Origin: CAZPMT01 sp964587655
GTDB lineage: Bacteria; Hydrogenedentota; Hydrogenedentia; Hydrogenedentales; SLHB01
DNA length: 33,959 nt
Direction: 5' to 3'
Assembly: GCA_964587655.1 (NCBI GenBank)
Contig: CAZPMT010000053.1
Span: 1-33,959, forward strand
The notes beneath the pieces are model-generated. The model searched no databases. It was not told where the DNA came from and saw only the letters and a list, made by a program, of their open reading frames with translations. Below are positions 13,746-21,403 of this stretch, piece by piece. A program made the position numbers and the translations under genes. Numbering within the stretch: the first letter of the stretch is position 1; each line of letters opens with the position of its first letter.

Positions 13746-14297
13746 CTATAGGGGTTTTGGGGCCTTCAGTTCGGTGAGGATCGCCGCGGCCTTTTCCGGA
13801 GTCATTGCATCAAGGATCTTTCCGCGCTGCTTTTCCTTGACCGCTTGCAGAACCTTAGCCGCCTCTTGTGCGTCCCAACTCTCGAGCGTCTTGGCCGCAT
13901 TGACCGGTTTCATCTTCGCGAGGGAAAGGGCGACGTCCGACAAACGCGTCTGCTGCTCGGCGTCTTCAACCGTCAACGCCGCCCCAATCTGCTTCTGGAT
14001 CCCCTCGATATCCGTGCGCAACTGGTCGAGATCGGCCTGCGATTTCTTGATCCGGGCCTCGTCCTCCTGAACCTTGGCTTCGCGTTTCTTGAGTTCCTCT
14101 TCACGCTGTTGCAGGGCGCGAAGATAAGGGTCGGCCTCTTGCGCGGCGGGCTCGGGCGTTTCTTCCGCAACGGGCGCCCTCCCCAGGATCCTCTCGATTC
14201 CCTCCTTCGAGAGATTCCCCGTCATCGCAAGACAGGCCGCAACCGTCCCCACGAAAGCGATGAGTGGCACCAGGATGTATACGATCAGCTTCATCAT
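13746..14297 (-). CDS. MotE-like/MgtE N-domain flagellar protein
   Basis: The 183-aa protein has one N-terminal membrane helix (IVYILVPLIAFVGTVAACLAM), a long charged coiled coil (residues about 60-115, LQQREEELKKREAKVQEDEARIKKSQADLDQLRTDIE), and a C-terminal helical region with the MgtE N-domain-like pattern (LAKMKPVNAAKTLESWDAQEAAKVLQAVKEKQRGKILDAMTPEKAAAIL). Proteins of this shape next to fliJ and fliK are called MotE or 'flagellar protein FliK-adjacent' and, in some bacteria, help the stator stay in place. Its ATG overlaps the fliJ stop by 4 nt. The role as a stator chaperone is inferred from the family. Confidence 0.8.
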   Translation of the reverse strand: MMKLIVYILVPLIAFVGTVAACLAMTGNLSKEGIERILGRAPVAEETPEPAAQEADPYLRALQQREEELKKREAKVQEDEARIKKSQADLDQLRTDIEGIQKQIGAALTVEDAEQQTRLSDVALSLAKMKPVNAAKTLESWDAQEAAKVLQAVKEKQRGKILDAMTPEKAAAILTELKAPKPL

Positions 14298-14818
14298 AAG
14301 ACTTGCTCGATTTCCGCCTCAGCGGGTTCCGGCATGGAGGTTATCCCGGCGCTCTTCACGCCGTGGAGCGCGACGCGCGCGATGGCCGCATGATTCACGG
14401 CCGTCTCGTCCGCAAAAACCTGCTCGTCTTTTCGGACCTCCGCGGCGTACGTCCGCTTCTTCCTTTCAATCAGCTTCTCCATGATCCGGCGCCGTTTCAT
14501 GGCTTCTTCCAGTTCCGCGCGCCTTTGCTCGGCGATCCCGCGCAACTCGACGATCTCCGCGCTTTTCTCATCCGCGAGCCGGGCAACGTACCGCTCATAC
14601 TGATAGTACAAGCGAACTTCCAGCGCGTCAAACCGCTTCCGGGCGCGCTGCCCCGCTTCCTGCAACGTTTCGCGCTGCTTAGCTTCAAGCCCCTCGAGTG
14701 CCTGTTCCGCCTGCCGGACCTCCCGCCGGGCCCCGGCCAGCGCACGCGCCCGCAATTCTTCCTGCCGCCGCCGAACTCGCAGCAGCGTATCGAAATGTGC
14801 CGAAGGTTTTCTGGGCAT
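14294..14818 (-). CDS. fliJ: Flagellar export chaperone FliJ
   Basis: FliJ is the central stalk of the export ATPase, inserting into the FliI hexamer. The 174-aa protein is almost entirely a charged helix with the FliJ opening pattern FDTLLRVRRRQEELRARALAGARREVRQAE and a second helix (EKSAEIVELRGIAEQRRAELEEAMKRRRIMEKLIERKK). Length is a little above the common 145-150 aa, with a short extra tail. It lies 41 nt after fliI and overlaps the MotE-like gene by 4 nt. Sequence similarity in FliJ is always low; context makes the call firm. Confidence 0.9.
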   Translation of the reverse strand: MPRKPSAHFDTLLRVRRRQEELRARALAGARREVRQAEQALEGLEAKQRETLQEAGQRARKRFDALEVRLYYQYERYVARLADEKSAEIVELRGIAEQRRAELEEAMKRRRIMEKLIERKKRTYAAEVRKDEQVFADETAVNHAAIARVALHGVKSAGITSMPEPAEAEIEQVL

Positions 14819-14859
14819 TCAAACGTCACTTTCCGGGAACAGCGCGCTCCGAATCCGCG

Positions 14860-16176
14860 CTACCCGCCGAGCGCTTTAGCCATAAGCGCCGTAATCTGCT
14901 CATAAGGCGTCGTCTCAAAAAGGCCCTGCTGAAGAAAGGCCCTCAAGCCGGGCATCAGCCGGACGGCCATATCGATGTCCGGATTGCTGCCTTGCACGTA
15001 CGCCCCGATGTTTATCAGGTCTTCAGCGTCGCGATACGTGGCCAGCATGAATCGCATGCGCTGAGCCAGCCGTTGATGCCGCTCGTCCGTCACGTCAGTC
15101 ATGGCCCGGCTGACGCTTTGCAGAACGTCTATCGGCGGATAATGGCCTCGCGACGCCAAGTCGCGCGTCAGCGCGATATGTCCGTCGAGAATGCTGCGCG
15201 AGGCGTCGCCGACCGGATCGTTCAAGTCATCCGCTTCCACAAGGACCGTGTACATTCCCGTGATACTGCCCGTGGCGGACGTCCCCGCACGTTCGAGCAA
15301 CCGCGGCAGCAGCATGTACATCGACGGCGGATACCCCTTGGTAGTAGGCGGCTCGCCGATTGACAATCCCACTTCCCGCTGCGCCATCGCGAAGCGCGTC
15401 AGCGAATCCATCAACAGCATTACGTCGGCCCCCTGGCCGCGAAACCATTCCGCAATCGCCGTAGCAAGATAAGCGCCCTTAATCCGGCGCAGACACGGTT
15501 CGTCGGAAGTAGCAACGACCACCACCGAACGCGCCAGACCGTCCGTCCCAAGATCCACCTCGATGAAATCCCTGACTTCCCGGCCGCGCTCGCCGATAAG
15601 CCCGATGACGCTTACGTCCGCGTTCGTGGTTCGCGCGATCATGCCCATCAACTTGCTCTTGCCGACGCCGCTGCCCGACATGATCCCGACCCGCTGTCCC
15701 TTGCCGCACGTAATGCAGGCATCGATCGCGCGGATCCCCGTGGCGATGGGCTCCGTGATACGGCGCCGTTCCATCGGACGCGGCGCCGCCGCGACGAGCG
15801 GCACTTGCGTTTCGCACTTCGGCACAGGCCCTCCGTCAAGCGGCTGCCCCATACCGTCGACGACGCGCCCCAAAAGTTCCGAACCGACCCTGACCGCCTC
15901 CGGCTTGAAAGTCGGCACAAGCAGGTCGCCGGGTCCGAGGCCGTACATGCTTCCCAAAGCCATCAGGAGAATTCGTTCCCCGCGAAAGCCGACGACCTCG
16001 ACCGGGATGCGCTTCTCGCCGTGGGCCGGTTGGATGTAGCAGAGATCCCCCACCTTCATCGCCGGACCTGTGGCCTCGATCGTAAGGCCCACCACGTCCA
16101 CGACCCGGCCGTACGTCGCGATCGGGTCTTTGGCGTCTACCCGTTCGCGATATCCATGGAGATCAAGTTTCGTCAC
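14860..16176 (-). CDS. fliI: Flagellum-specific ATPase FliI
   Basis: FliI is the export-apparatus ATPase, related to F1-beta. The protein has the Walker A motif SGSGVGKSKL near residue 168, an IGERGREVRDFIE motif, Walker B DVMLLMDSLTRFAMAQREVGL, and GEPPTTKGYPPSMYMLLPRLLERAG. I chose the GTG at 16176 (TKLDLHGYRERV...) rather than the ATG at 16221. It begins at the conserved N-terminal domain, gives 438 aa (typical) and overlaps the fliH stop by 14 nt instead of running deep into fliH. Lys replaces the usual Thr/Ser after the Walker A lysine-serine pair (GKSKL), a tolerated position. Confidence 0.95.
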   Translation of the reverse strand: MTKLDLHGYRERVDAKDPIATYGRVVDVVGLTIEATGPAMKVGDLCYIQPAHGEKRIPVEVVGFRGERILLMALGSMYGLGPGDLLVPTFKPEAVRVGSELLGRVVDGMGQPLDGGPVPKCETQVPLVAAAPRPMERRRITEPIATGIRAIDACITCGKGQRVGIMSGSGVGKSKLMGMIARTTNADVSVIGLIGERGREVRDFIEVDLGTDGLARSVVVVATSDEPCLRRIKGAYLATAIAEWFRGQGADVMLLMDSLTRFAMAQREVGLSIGEPPTTKGYPPSMYMLLPRLLERAGTSATGSITGMYTVLVEADDLNDPVGDASRSILDGHIALTRDLASRGHYPPIDVLQSVSRAMTDVTDERHQRLAQRMRFMLATYRDAEDLINIGAYVQGSNPDIDMAVRLMPGLRAFLQQGLFETTPYEQITALMAKALGG

Positions 16177-16858
16177 CGGACTTTCCCAAAGACCGCAGCT
16201 CCGGCCCTTCATGCAGGGCATCGAGAATCAGTTCCAGTTGAGCATCGATACGGGCGTCAACGTGCACCCGTTCGGTTTCCACGACACAGCCCCCGGGACC
16301 GATCGCCGGGTCGGGCATGACCGTGATCTGCCGGACGCCGTCGAATTCTTCCAACAACGCAACCTTCTGCGCCCGCAACGCCTCGGCATCGCTGGGATTG
16401 ACGTGCACAACGACGTTGTCCCGGTCCGTGAGATGCTCGAGCGCGCGGCGGACCGTGCGGCCGACGAGTTCCAAGTCCATTTGCGCTTCGCGCTGCAAGA
16501 TCCGCCTGGCAATAGCCCCCGCCAATTCAATCATCTGAGGCCCCATGTCATCGAGGAATTCCGCGCGAGCCTTCCGTATCGCCTCGGCAGAGGCTTCGAG
16601 CGCCGCAGCCGATTGGCTTACCGACTGCAAGAACTGATCCCTCCCCGCCTCCATCCCGCGGCGCACCCCCTCCGCATACGCCTCCTGCACCTTCCGCTCA
16701 GCCTCGCGGCGCGCTTCAACCAGGACCCGTTCCCTGATAGCAGCCGGGTCGTAACCTTCCGCCTCCATCGCGCTGACGGAGATCTCTTCGAGCTGAATCC
16801 GCTCGTAAGGAAACACAGAGCGGGGTTTCGATCCGCAGGCTCTGAATACCTTGCTCAT
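16163..16858 (-). CDS. fliH: Flagellar assembly protein FliH
   Basis: FliH is the peripheral stalk that binds and restrains FliI. The 231-aa protein has a charged helical N-terminal half with GxxxG-poor coiled coil (EARREAERKVQEAYAEGVRRGMEAGRDQFL) and a C-terminal half with the FliH/V-ATPase E-type pattern (MIELAGAIARRILQREAQMDLELVGRTVRRALEHL...VVVHVNPSDAEAL). The end reads GPGGCVVETERVHVDARIDAQLELILDAL, a strong family match. It is 27 nt after fliG and overlaps fliI. Confidence 0.93.
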   Translation of the reverse strand: MSKVFRACGSKPRSVFPYERIQLEEISVSAMEAEGYDPAAIRERVLVEARREAERKVQEAYAEGVRRGMEAGRDQFLQSVSQSAAALEASAEAIRKARAEFLDDMGPQMIELAGAIARRILQREAQMDLELVGRTVRRALEHLTDRDNVVVHVNPSDAEALRAQKVALLEEFDGVRQITVMPDPAIGPGGCVVETERVHVDARIDAQLELILDALHEGPELRSLGKSGDET

Positions 16859-16885
16859 AGGGGGTTATCTTTGGAGCCGGGCCCG

Positions 16886-17929
16886 TCAAACGACCAACTG
16901 ATCCTCGCCACCCGAGCCCCGGCCTTGGATGATCAGTTCACCCGAGTCCTCGAGCCGTCGAACAATCGACACTATCTTTTGTTGCGCCTCTTCGACCTGC
17001 CGCAGCCGCACCGGCCCCATGAAATCGATCTCTTCTTTAATCATCTCACGGGCGCGTTCGGACATGTTCTTGAAGACCTTCTCTCTCACTTCTTCGTTCG
17101 CCGATTTCATCGCAAGAGCAAGGTCTTTTGTGTCAATCTCGCGCAGGGCCTTCTGAATGCCGGTGTCTTCAACGTACACAAGGTCATCGAACGTGAACAT
17201 CAGGCGCGCGATCTCGTCCGCCAATTCAGGATCGCGCTCCCCGAGATCCGCCATGATGGATTTCTCGGTGTTCCGCTCGATACGGTTGAGGATCTCCGCA
17301 ACCTCCTTCACGCCGCCGGCAAACGTGAACCCTTGACTGAAAACCGATGCCATCTTGCGCTCAAGGACGCGCTCCACCTCCCGCACGATCTCGGGCGGCG
17401 TCCGATCCATTGTGGCAATCCGCATCACGACGTCGGCCTGGATGTCCTGCGGGAGCGATGAAAGAACGATGGCCGCCACCTGCGCGTTGAGATGCGCCAG
17501 AATCAGGGAGATGGTCTGCGGGTGTTCGTCTTGGATGAAACTGCATATCTGCGCCGGGTCCGCGCGCTTCAGAAACTCGAACGGGACCTCCTGAAGACTG
17601 CTCTGTAAACGGGTCAGGATTTCAATGGCCTTGTCGCTGCCGAACGCAGACTCGAGCAGGTTCCGCGCGTAATCGACGCCGCCCTGCGCCACGTAGCGTT
17701 TTGCCACCGCCATCTTATAGAACTCGTCCATCACCGTCGTGCGCAGTTCAGGCTCGACGGACCCAAGGTTCGACACATCCAGCGTGAGCTGTTCCACCTC
17801 GTCGCTGGTCATGGAAGTCAGAACGCGGCCCGCGGCTTTCGGTCCGAGACACGCCAGGAGGATCGCGGCTTTCTTCTTGCCGCTAATCCCCTGCTGTTCG
17901 CTCGGATCTGTTTTCGGTCTGCGTGCCGT
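16886..17929 (-). CDS. fliG: Flagellar motor switch protein FliG, non-canonical start codon
   Basis: FliG is the C-ring protein on which MotA exerts torque. The C-terminal part carries LMFTFDDLVYVEDTGIQKALREIDTKDLALAMK, the EHPQTISLILAHL motif is in the middle domain, and the protein ends with an acidic/Gly tail. The first ATG (17812) gives only 308 aa and cuts off ISGKKKAAILLACLGPKAAGRVLTSM, the conserved FliG N-terminus. Between it and the in-frame TGA upstream (17944-17942) there is no ATG, GTG or TTG. The best candidates are ACG at 17929, with AGGAG 8 nt upstream inside the fliF stop region (347 aa), and ATT at 17887 (333 aa). I list the ACG form; the ATT form gives the most typical N-terminus. 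A sequencing error (ATG to ACG) is possible. Confidence 0.85.
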   Translation of the reverse strand, partial: TARRPKTDPSEQQGISGKKKAAILLACLGPKAAGRVLTSMTSDEVEQLTLDVSNLGSVEPELRTTVMDEFYKMAVAKRYVAQGGVDYARNLLESAFGSDKAIEILTRLQSSLQEVPFEFLKRADPAQICSFIQDEHPQTISLILAHLNAQVAAIVLSSLPQDIQADVVMRIATMDRTPPEIVREVERVLERKMASVFSQGFTFAGGVKEVAEILNRIERNTEKSIMADLGERDPELADEIARLMFTFDDLVYVEDTGIQKALREIDTKDLALAMKSANEEVREKVFKNMSERAREMIKEEIDFMGPVRLRQVEEAQQKIVSIVRRLEDSGELIIQGRGSGGEDQLVV

Positions 17930-17934
17930 GGAGA

Positions 17935-19503
17935 CTACTCCTCTTCAGCCAGCCAAGAGCGGATCAGCGAGGCCACGGCATCCGGCTCCTGCTCGGACAA
18001 CCTCGTAACCTCAGCAGATATCTCTTCGCGCCGCAAGTCTTCAGGCGAAGCCGTGGGCATCGGAATTCCTCGGCCTCTTTCCACGGCAGCCCCTTCCGAC
18101 GGAGACACCATGGCCCGCCGCAGGAAGCTGCGCACCAACAAGAAGCCGACCAGCACCAACACGAGCTTGGCCACGTTCATCCCGTATTGTAGCACTACAT
18201 CCAACGTTCTTGCTCGTTCAATCTCCTCGAACGCCACCTTGGCCTCGGTCAACTTGGCAATCTCGAACGGCTGGTCGCTGATCGTGACTTGCGTCGGCTC
18301 TTCCCCCTGCCCAACCGCCGCCATGATAAAGTCCTCGTAAGTCTTCCTTTTCTCGGGGGTCAGGCCCACGTATTCCGTCGTTTCCTTGCCATCGGCGCCC
18401 GTTGTTTTCTTGACCTCGCCTTCGACGATCGCCCCCACGACATATCTCAGAACTTTGCCGGGCCCATGAACCGTTTTCGATTCGGTCTTGCTCGGCTCGT
18501 AGTTCTCGATCGTCTCCTCGTTTTGCTCGTTAGTTGTGGTCCCGCCGGGCGACGCACTGCCTTCCGGCAAGTTTGCCATCGCTCCGGGCGCGCCTTGCGG
18601 AAGCGCCTCATTAGTCTTTGTCGAGGTCGTCGTCGTCATAGTACTGACAACCGCCCCGTCTTCAGACTTCGTATTCGTTTCCGTCTTCGAATCGAAGTCG
18701 ACCACCGCGCTGACCTTCACGACGGCCCGCACGCCGAGACGCTCCAGGTCCTTGACAACCCGGTCCTCTCGCTGCTTCTCGAGTTCCGCAACATACTCGA
18801 GATTCGAGTTGGCGATCGAGGCGAACTCGCTGTCCGCCGGAAGGTGCAGCGGGGTCCCGTCAGTCGTCGTGAGCGTGATATTGTCGAGGCCGAGGTTCGC
18901 GCCGCCGAAGCTGCTGATCGTATGGAGCACGGCCTTGATCTCCGGCTTCGTCAAAGACCGTTTCACGTCGAGCGTCACAGCCGCTTCCGAAGGCTTCTGC
19001 TGCGAAGTGAAAAGCTCCTCTTTCGCTTCCCGTATAAAGACAAATGATTTGTTGACGAAATCGAACTCGTTCAACTGCCGCTGAAGCTCGCCCTGGACCG
19101 CGCGCATATACCGCACGTCTTGCAGCCAACGGTTGGCCATGATGTCCTGCCGCTCGAAGACCTCGAATCCCGGCGCGCGCCCCTGCGACGAAGGCAGGCT
19201 CTGACCGCTGAGAAGCATCTTCATCCGGCTTCGGTCCTTGAGCGGAACGAGGATGGTCTGTTCGCCGTCCTCCAGCTTGTACTGGACCGATTCCCGGCTC
19301 AGCGCATCGACGATCTTAGTCATCTCGCCGGGGCTGACTCCCTCGTAGAGCCGGACGTAATTCGGCTGGTTCGCGGTGTACATCATGAAGACCACGAGCC
19401 CGGCCGTAAGCAGTGAAGCGACAATAAGGTTCACGCGCGCGCTGACGGACAGACGCTGCCACGCCTGCATCACCCCAGCGATCAACTGGCGTAGGAATTC
19501 CAC
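17935..19503 (-). CDS. fliF: Flagellar MS-ring protein FliF
   Basis: FliF forms the MS ring, the assembly platform of the flagellum. The 522-aa protein has an N-terminal helix (residues about 21-43, RVNLIVASLLTAGLVVFMMYT), the ring-building motifs MTKIVDALSRESVQYKLEDGEQTILVP and RALQGELQRQL-like text (MRAVQGELQRQLNEF), and AAVTLDVKRSLTKPEIKAVLHTISSFGGANLGLDNITLTTTDG. A beta-collar region and a second helix near residues 425-445 (NVAKLVLVLVGFLLVRSFL) follow, then an acidic C-terminus that binds FliG (EQEPDAVASLIRSWLAEEE). Length is typical. Its TAG lies 5 nt before the proposed ACG start of fliG. Confidence 0.96.
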   Translation of the reverse strand: MEFLRQLIAGVMQAWQRLSVSARVNLIVASLLTAGLVVFMMYTANQPNYVRLYEGVSPGEMTKIVDALSRESVQYKLEDGEQTILVPLKDRSRMKMLLSGQSLPSSQGRAPGFEVFERQDIMANRWLQDVRYMRAVQGELQRQLNEFDFVNKSFVFIREAKEELFTSQQKPSEAAVTLDVKRSLTKPEIKAVLHTISSFGGANLGLDNITLTTTDGTPLHLPADSEFASIANSNLEYVAELEKQREDRVVKDLERLGVRAVVKVSAVVDFDSKTETNTKSEDGAVVSTMTTTTSTKTNEALPQGAPGAMANLPEGSASPGGTTTNEQNEETIENYEPSKTESKTVHGPGKVLRYVVGAIVEGEVKKTTGADGKETTEYVGLTPEKRKTYEDFIMAAVGQGEEPTQVTISDQPFEIAKLTEAKVAFEEIERARTLDVVLQYGMNVAKLVLVLVGFLLVRSFLRRAMVSPSEGAAVERGRGIPMPTASPEDLRREEISAEVTRLSEQEPDAVASLIRSWLAEEE

Positions 19504-20014
19504 GGGCTACACCTCACGTTCACGTCGGAGCGTTCCCTTGAAGCCGCCCCTTGGGAGCGTTTCTTCGAAGCCGCCCCATACCATACTCAACGCCTCAGCA
19601 TTCAATGGACGGCGCAATGCGCCGCCACCAATAGCATTCCCGGCCCCGGTCACAGGAAACCACTGAAGACCGGACACCTTGCGGTGTCCGCACCTTCATT
19701 GTGTGACTTCCCTCCGGGCTGCTGCAACGTGGAAGCGGCGTCCTCGCCGCTACTGCACTGTGGAAGCGGCGTCCTCGCCGCTACTGCACTGTGAGAGCGG
19801 CGTCCTCGCCGCTACTGCACTGTGGAAGCGGCGTCCTCGCCGCTACTGCACTGTGAAAGCGGCATCCTTGCCGCTTCCCAGAAGGGATTCAACTATCACC
19901 TCCGCGCAATCGACGCCGGCGCCTCGTCGGCACATCCGCCGTCACGAACAAATTCGGGAAAAAGGCCCGGCCTCGACAAACAGTCCCCAAGGCCTCCCTC
20001 GTTCCTCCTTTACA
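19504..20014. repeat. fliE-fliF gap: tandem hairpins and other short repeats
   Basis: This 511-nt non-coding gap inside the operon is filled with structured repeats. There are two copies of a GAGCGTTYCYTYGAAGCCGC-CCC element (19528-19550 and 19555-19577). A perfect 8-bp hairpin, CGGACACC-TTGC-GGTGTCCG, lies at 19671-19690. Five tandem 31-bp units lie at 19729-19878. I see no gene; plus-strand frames through it reflect the repeats only. Confidence 0.8.
19729..19878. repeat. Five tandem 31-bp hairpin units
   Basis: Units start at 19729, 19760, 19791, 19822 and 19853. Each begins GTGGAAGCGGCGTCCTCGCC and continues GCTACTGCACT. Each unit contains the hairpin AGCGGCG-TCCT-CGCCGCT (7-bp stem). Units 3 and 5 vary (GTGAGAG, GTGAAAG); unit 5 is diverged and shortened (GGCATCCTTGCCGC). 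There are no unique spacers, so this is not a CRISPR array. Confidence 0.9.
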
Positions 20015-20338
20015 CTACACTTGCATCCGCATGATTTCTTCGTACGCCGCAACCATCTTGCTGCGCACGACCATCATGGTCTGGAAAGCCATATCGGCGT
20101 GTTCCACGGCGACCATAGTCTCGGTGATATCCTTGATCTCACCGGACACCAGCTTCCGGATCGTCGTGTCCGCCTCATTCTGAAGCCGCTGCACTTCTCC
20201 GATCGTCTCGGCGAGGACGTTCGCGAACGGCGTCGTGGCGGGAGCCGCGGGCCCAACGGACCGAGCGGTCCGCAATTGCGTCGGGTCTACCTGGCCCGGC
20301 TGCAATCCAATTCGCTGAACGTTTAACGGGTCATCCAT
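20015..20338 (-). CDS. fliE: Flagellar hook-basal body protein FliE
   Basis: FliE joins the MS ring to the rod. The 107-aa protein matches the family: a variable N-terminus, then PFANVLAETIGEVQRLQNEADTTIRKLVSGEIKDITETMVAVEHADMAFQTMMVVRSKMVAAYEEIMRMQV. The final V-x-K-(V/M)-(V/L)-x-A-Y-(Q/E)-E-I-M-x-M-x-(V/I) is the FliE hallmark. It lies between flgC and fliF as usual. Confidence 0.95.
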   Translation of the reverse strand: MDDPLNVQRIGLQPGQVDPTQLRTARSVGPAAPATTPFANVLAETIGEVQRLQNEADTTIRKLVSGEIKDITETMVAVEHADMAFQTMMVVRSKMVAAYEEIMRMQV

Positions 20339-20413
20339 TTCCTACACCCATTCCTAATCGCTAGGGTCGAGCCGCTGCTCGACCCGTCGCTGCCTCGGGC
20401 CTATTATGCCACA

Positions 20414-20437
20414 GACAAGGGGATGCTGCCCATTGTC
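20414..20437. repeat. Hairpin repeat copy between flgC and fliE
   Basis: GACAAGGGG (20414-20422) and CCCATTGTC (20429-20437) form an imperfect inverted repeat of the GACAAGGGG family (one mismatch), in the 111-nt gap between flgC and fliE. Confidence 0.65.
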
Positions 20438-20449
20438 TTGCCACAAGCT

Positions 20450-20869
20450 CTATCGCTGGATGATCTCCAGAGCCTTCTGGGACATCCGGCGATCCGAAAC
20501 AAGCACGGCCACGTTGGCGTCGTACGCCCGCTGCGCTGATACCAAGTCCACCATCTCCACCGCAAGGCTGATATTGGGATACGAAACGTAACCCTCAGCA
20601 TTCGCGTCAGGATGACTCGGATCATACACCATACGGAACGGCGATTGATCTCCGGTAACTTGAGTGACACGAACGCCCTGTTTCACCGGCGTTCCTCGTT
20701 CCAACTGCTCGCCTCGGAAAACCGCAAGCTGCCGGCGAAACGGACCGCCATCGGACGTACGCGTAGTCTCGGCGTTGGCAATGTTATTGGCGATCACGTT
20801 CATGCGAGTGCGCTGCGCGCGCAGTCCGCTCACCGCGATCTCCCTCGCTGAAATCTCTCCAACGACCAT
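20450..20869 (-). CDS. flgC: Flagellar proximal rod protein FlgC
   Basis: FlgC is a rod subunit. The 139-aa protein starts with the rod motif (EIAVSGLRAQRTRMNVIANNIANAETTRT), has GGPFRRQLAVF, and a YDPSHPDANAEGYVSYPNISLAVEMVDLVSAQRAYDANVAVL core that is diagnostic for FlgC, ending in SQKALEIIQR. The start region (MVVGEIS) is short; ATG 20869 seems right. It follows flgB by 44 nt; that gap contains another repeat element. Confidence 0.95.
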   Translation of the reverse strand: MVVGEISAREIAVSGLRAQRTRMNVIANNIANAETTRTSDGGPFRRQLAVFRGEQLERGTPVKQGVRVTQVTGDQSPFRMVYDPSHPDANAEGYVSYPNISLAVEMVDLVSAQRAYDANVAVLVSDRRMSQKALEIIQR

Positions 20870-20890
20870 CTACTCAACCCCTACCGCGCG

Positions 20891-20912
20891 GGCGTTTCTG
20901 CGAAACCGCCCC
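20891..20912. repeat. GCGTTTCTGCGAAACCGCCCC repeat copy between flgB and flgC
   Basis: GGCGTTTCTGCGAAACCGCC plus CC resembles the two copies in the fliE-fliF gap (19528-19577). It contains a partial palindrome (GTTTC-TGC-GAAAC). Confidence 0.55.
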
Positions 20913-20913
20913 A

Positions 20914-21306
20914 TTAACGAAGACTCGTCAACATGCTCTTAACCTGATCGAACTGCTTGATTAACAGGCTCGCGTAGGTCGTATATCGTCCCGTATTCTC
21001 CGACAGCTTTGCCATCTGGTCGTCCAAATCAACTTTATTATAGTCATTTTTGGACAAAATTGCAAGACCTTCGAATTGTGGACGATTTACGACCCGCTCG
21101 AAATGCTGGGGCTGCGTTTTGCGGAGTGAAATGCGCCCCTGCTCTCCGAGTGCGGATCGCAACGTAGCCTGAAAATCCAGTTCGGTCGGGTTGAAGTTTG
21201 GGGTATCCACATTTGCGATGTTGTTGGAAAGAACAAGGTGATTCCGTCGAGCGACCTTCATCCCCTCCACCAACAACCGCACGGTGTCTACCCCGGCAAA
21301 CGACAT
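20914..21306 (-). CDS. flgB: Flagellar rod protein FlgB
   Basis: FlgB is a proximal rod subunit. The 130-aa protein has DTVRLLVEGMKVARRNHLVLSNNIANVDTPNFNPTELDFQATLRSAL, the FlgB N-terminal motif with P-x-F-x-x-x-x-x-D-F, and a C-terminus VDLDDQMAKLSENTGRYTTYASLLIKQFDQVKSMLTSLR typical of FlgB. A strong ribosome binding site (GGAGGGAGAAACTG) precedes the ATG at 21306. It is the first gene of the flgB-flgE operon, downstream of a consensus sigma-54 promoter. Confidence 0.95.
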   Translation of the reverse strand: MSFAGVDTVRLLVEGMKVARRNHLVLSNNIANVDTPNFNPTELDFQATLRSALGEQGRISLRKTQPQHFERVVNRPQFEGLAILSKNDYNKVDLDDQMAKLSENTGRYTTYASLLIKQFDQVKSMLTSLR

Positions 21307-21337
21307 CAGTTTCTCCCTCCTTTCCTAGACAGATGTG

Positions 21338-21361
21338 GACAAGGGGATGCAATCCCTTGTC
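21338..21361. repeat. Hairpin repeat copy in the flgB leader
   Basis: GACAAGGGGAT (21338-21348) and ATCCCTTGTC (21352-21361) form the best copy of the GACAAGGGG hairpin family (one bulged G, 3-nt loop). It lies between the sigma-54 promoter and flgB, so it would be in the leader of the mRNA. Confidence 0.75.
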
Positions 21362-21403
21362 TGCTTCACAGATGCAAGTATTCTCGCTTCCAAACGAGAA
21401 GCG

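Noticed and set aside
16070..17461. Plus-strand open frame of 463 codons opposite fliI, fliH and fliG
   Set aside because: It is antisense to three well-supported flagellar genes, is rich in Arg/His/Pro/Leu, and has no recognisable domain. It is a GC-rich shadow.
19729..19878. Tandem repeats considered as a CRISPR array
   Set aside because: Units are directly adjacent, with no unique spacers, and no cas genes are nearby.
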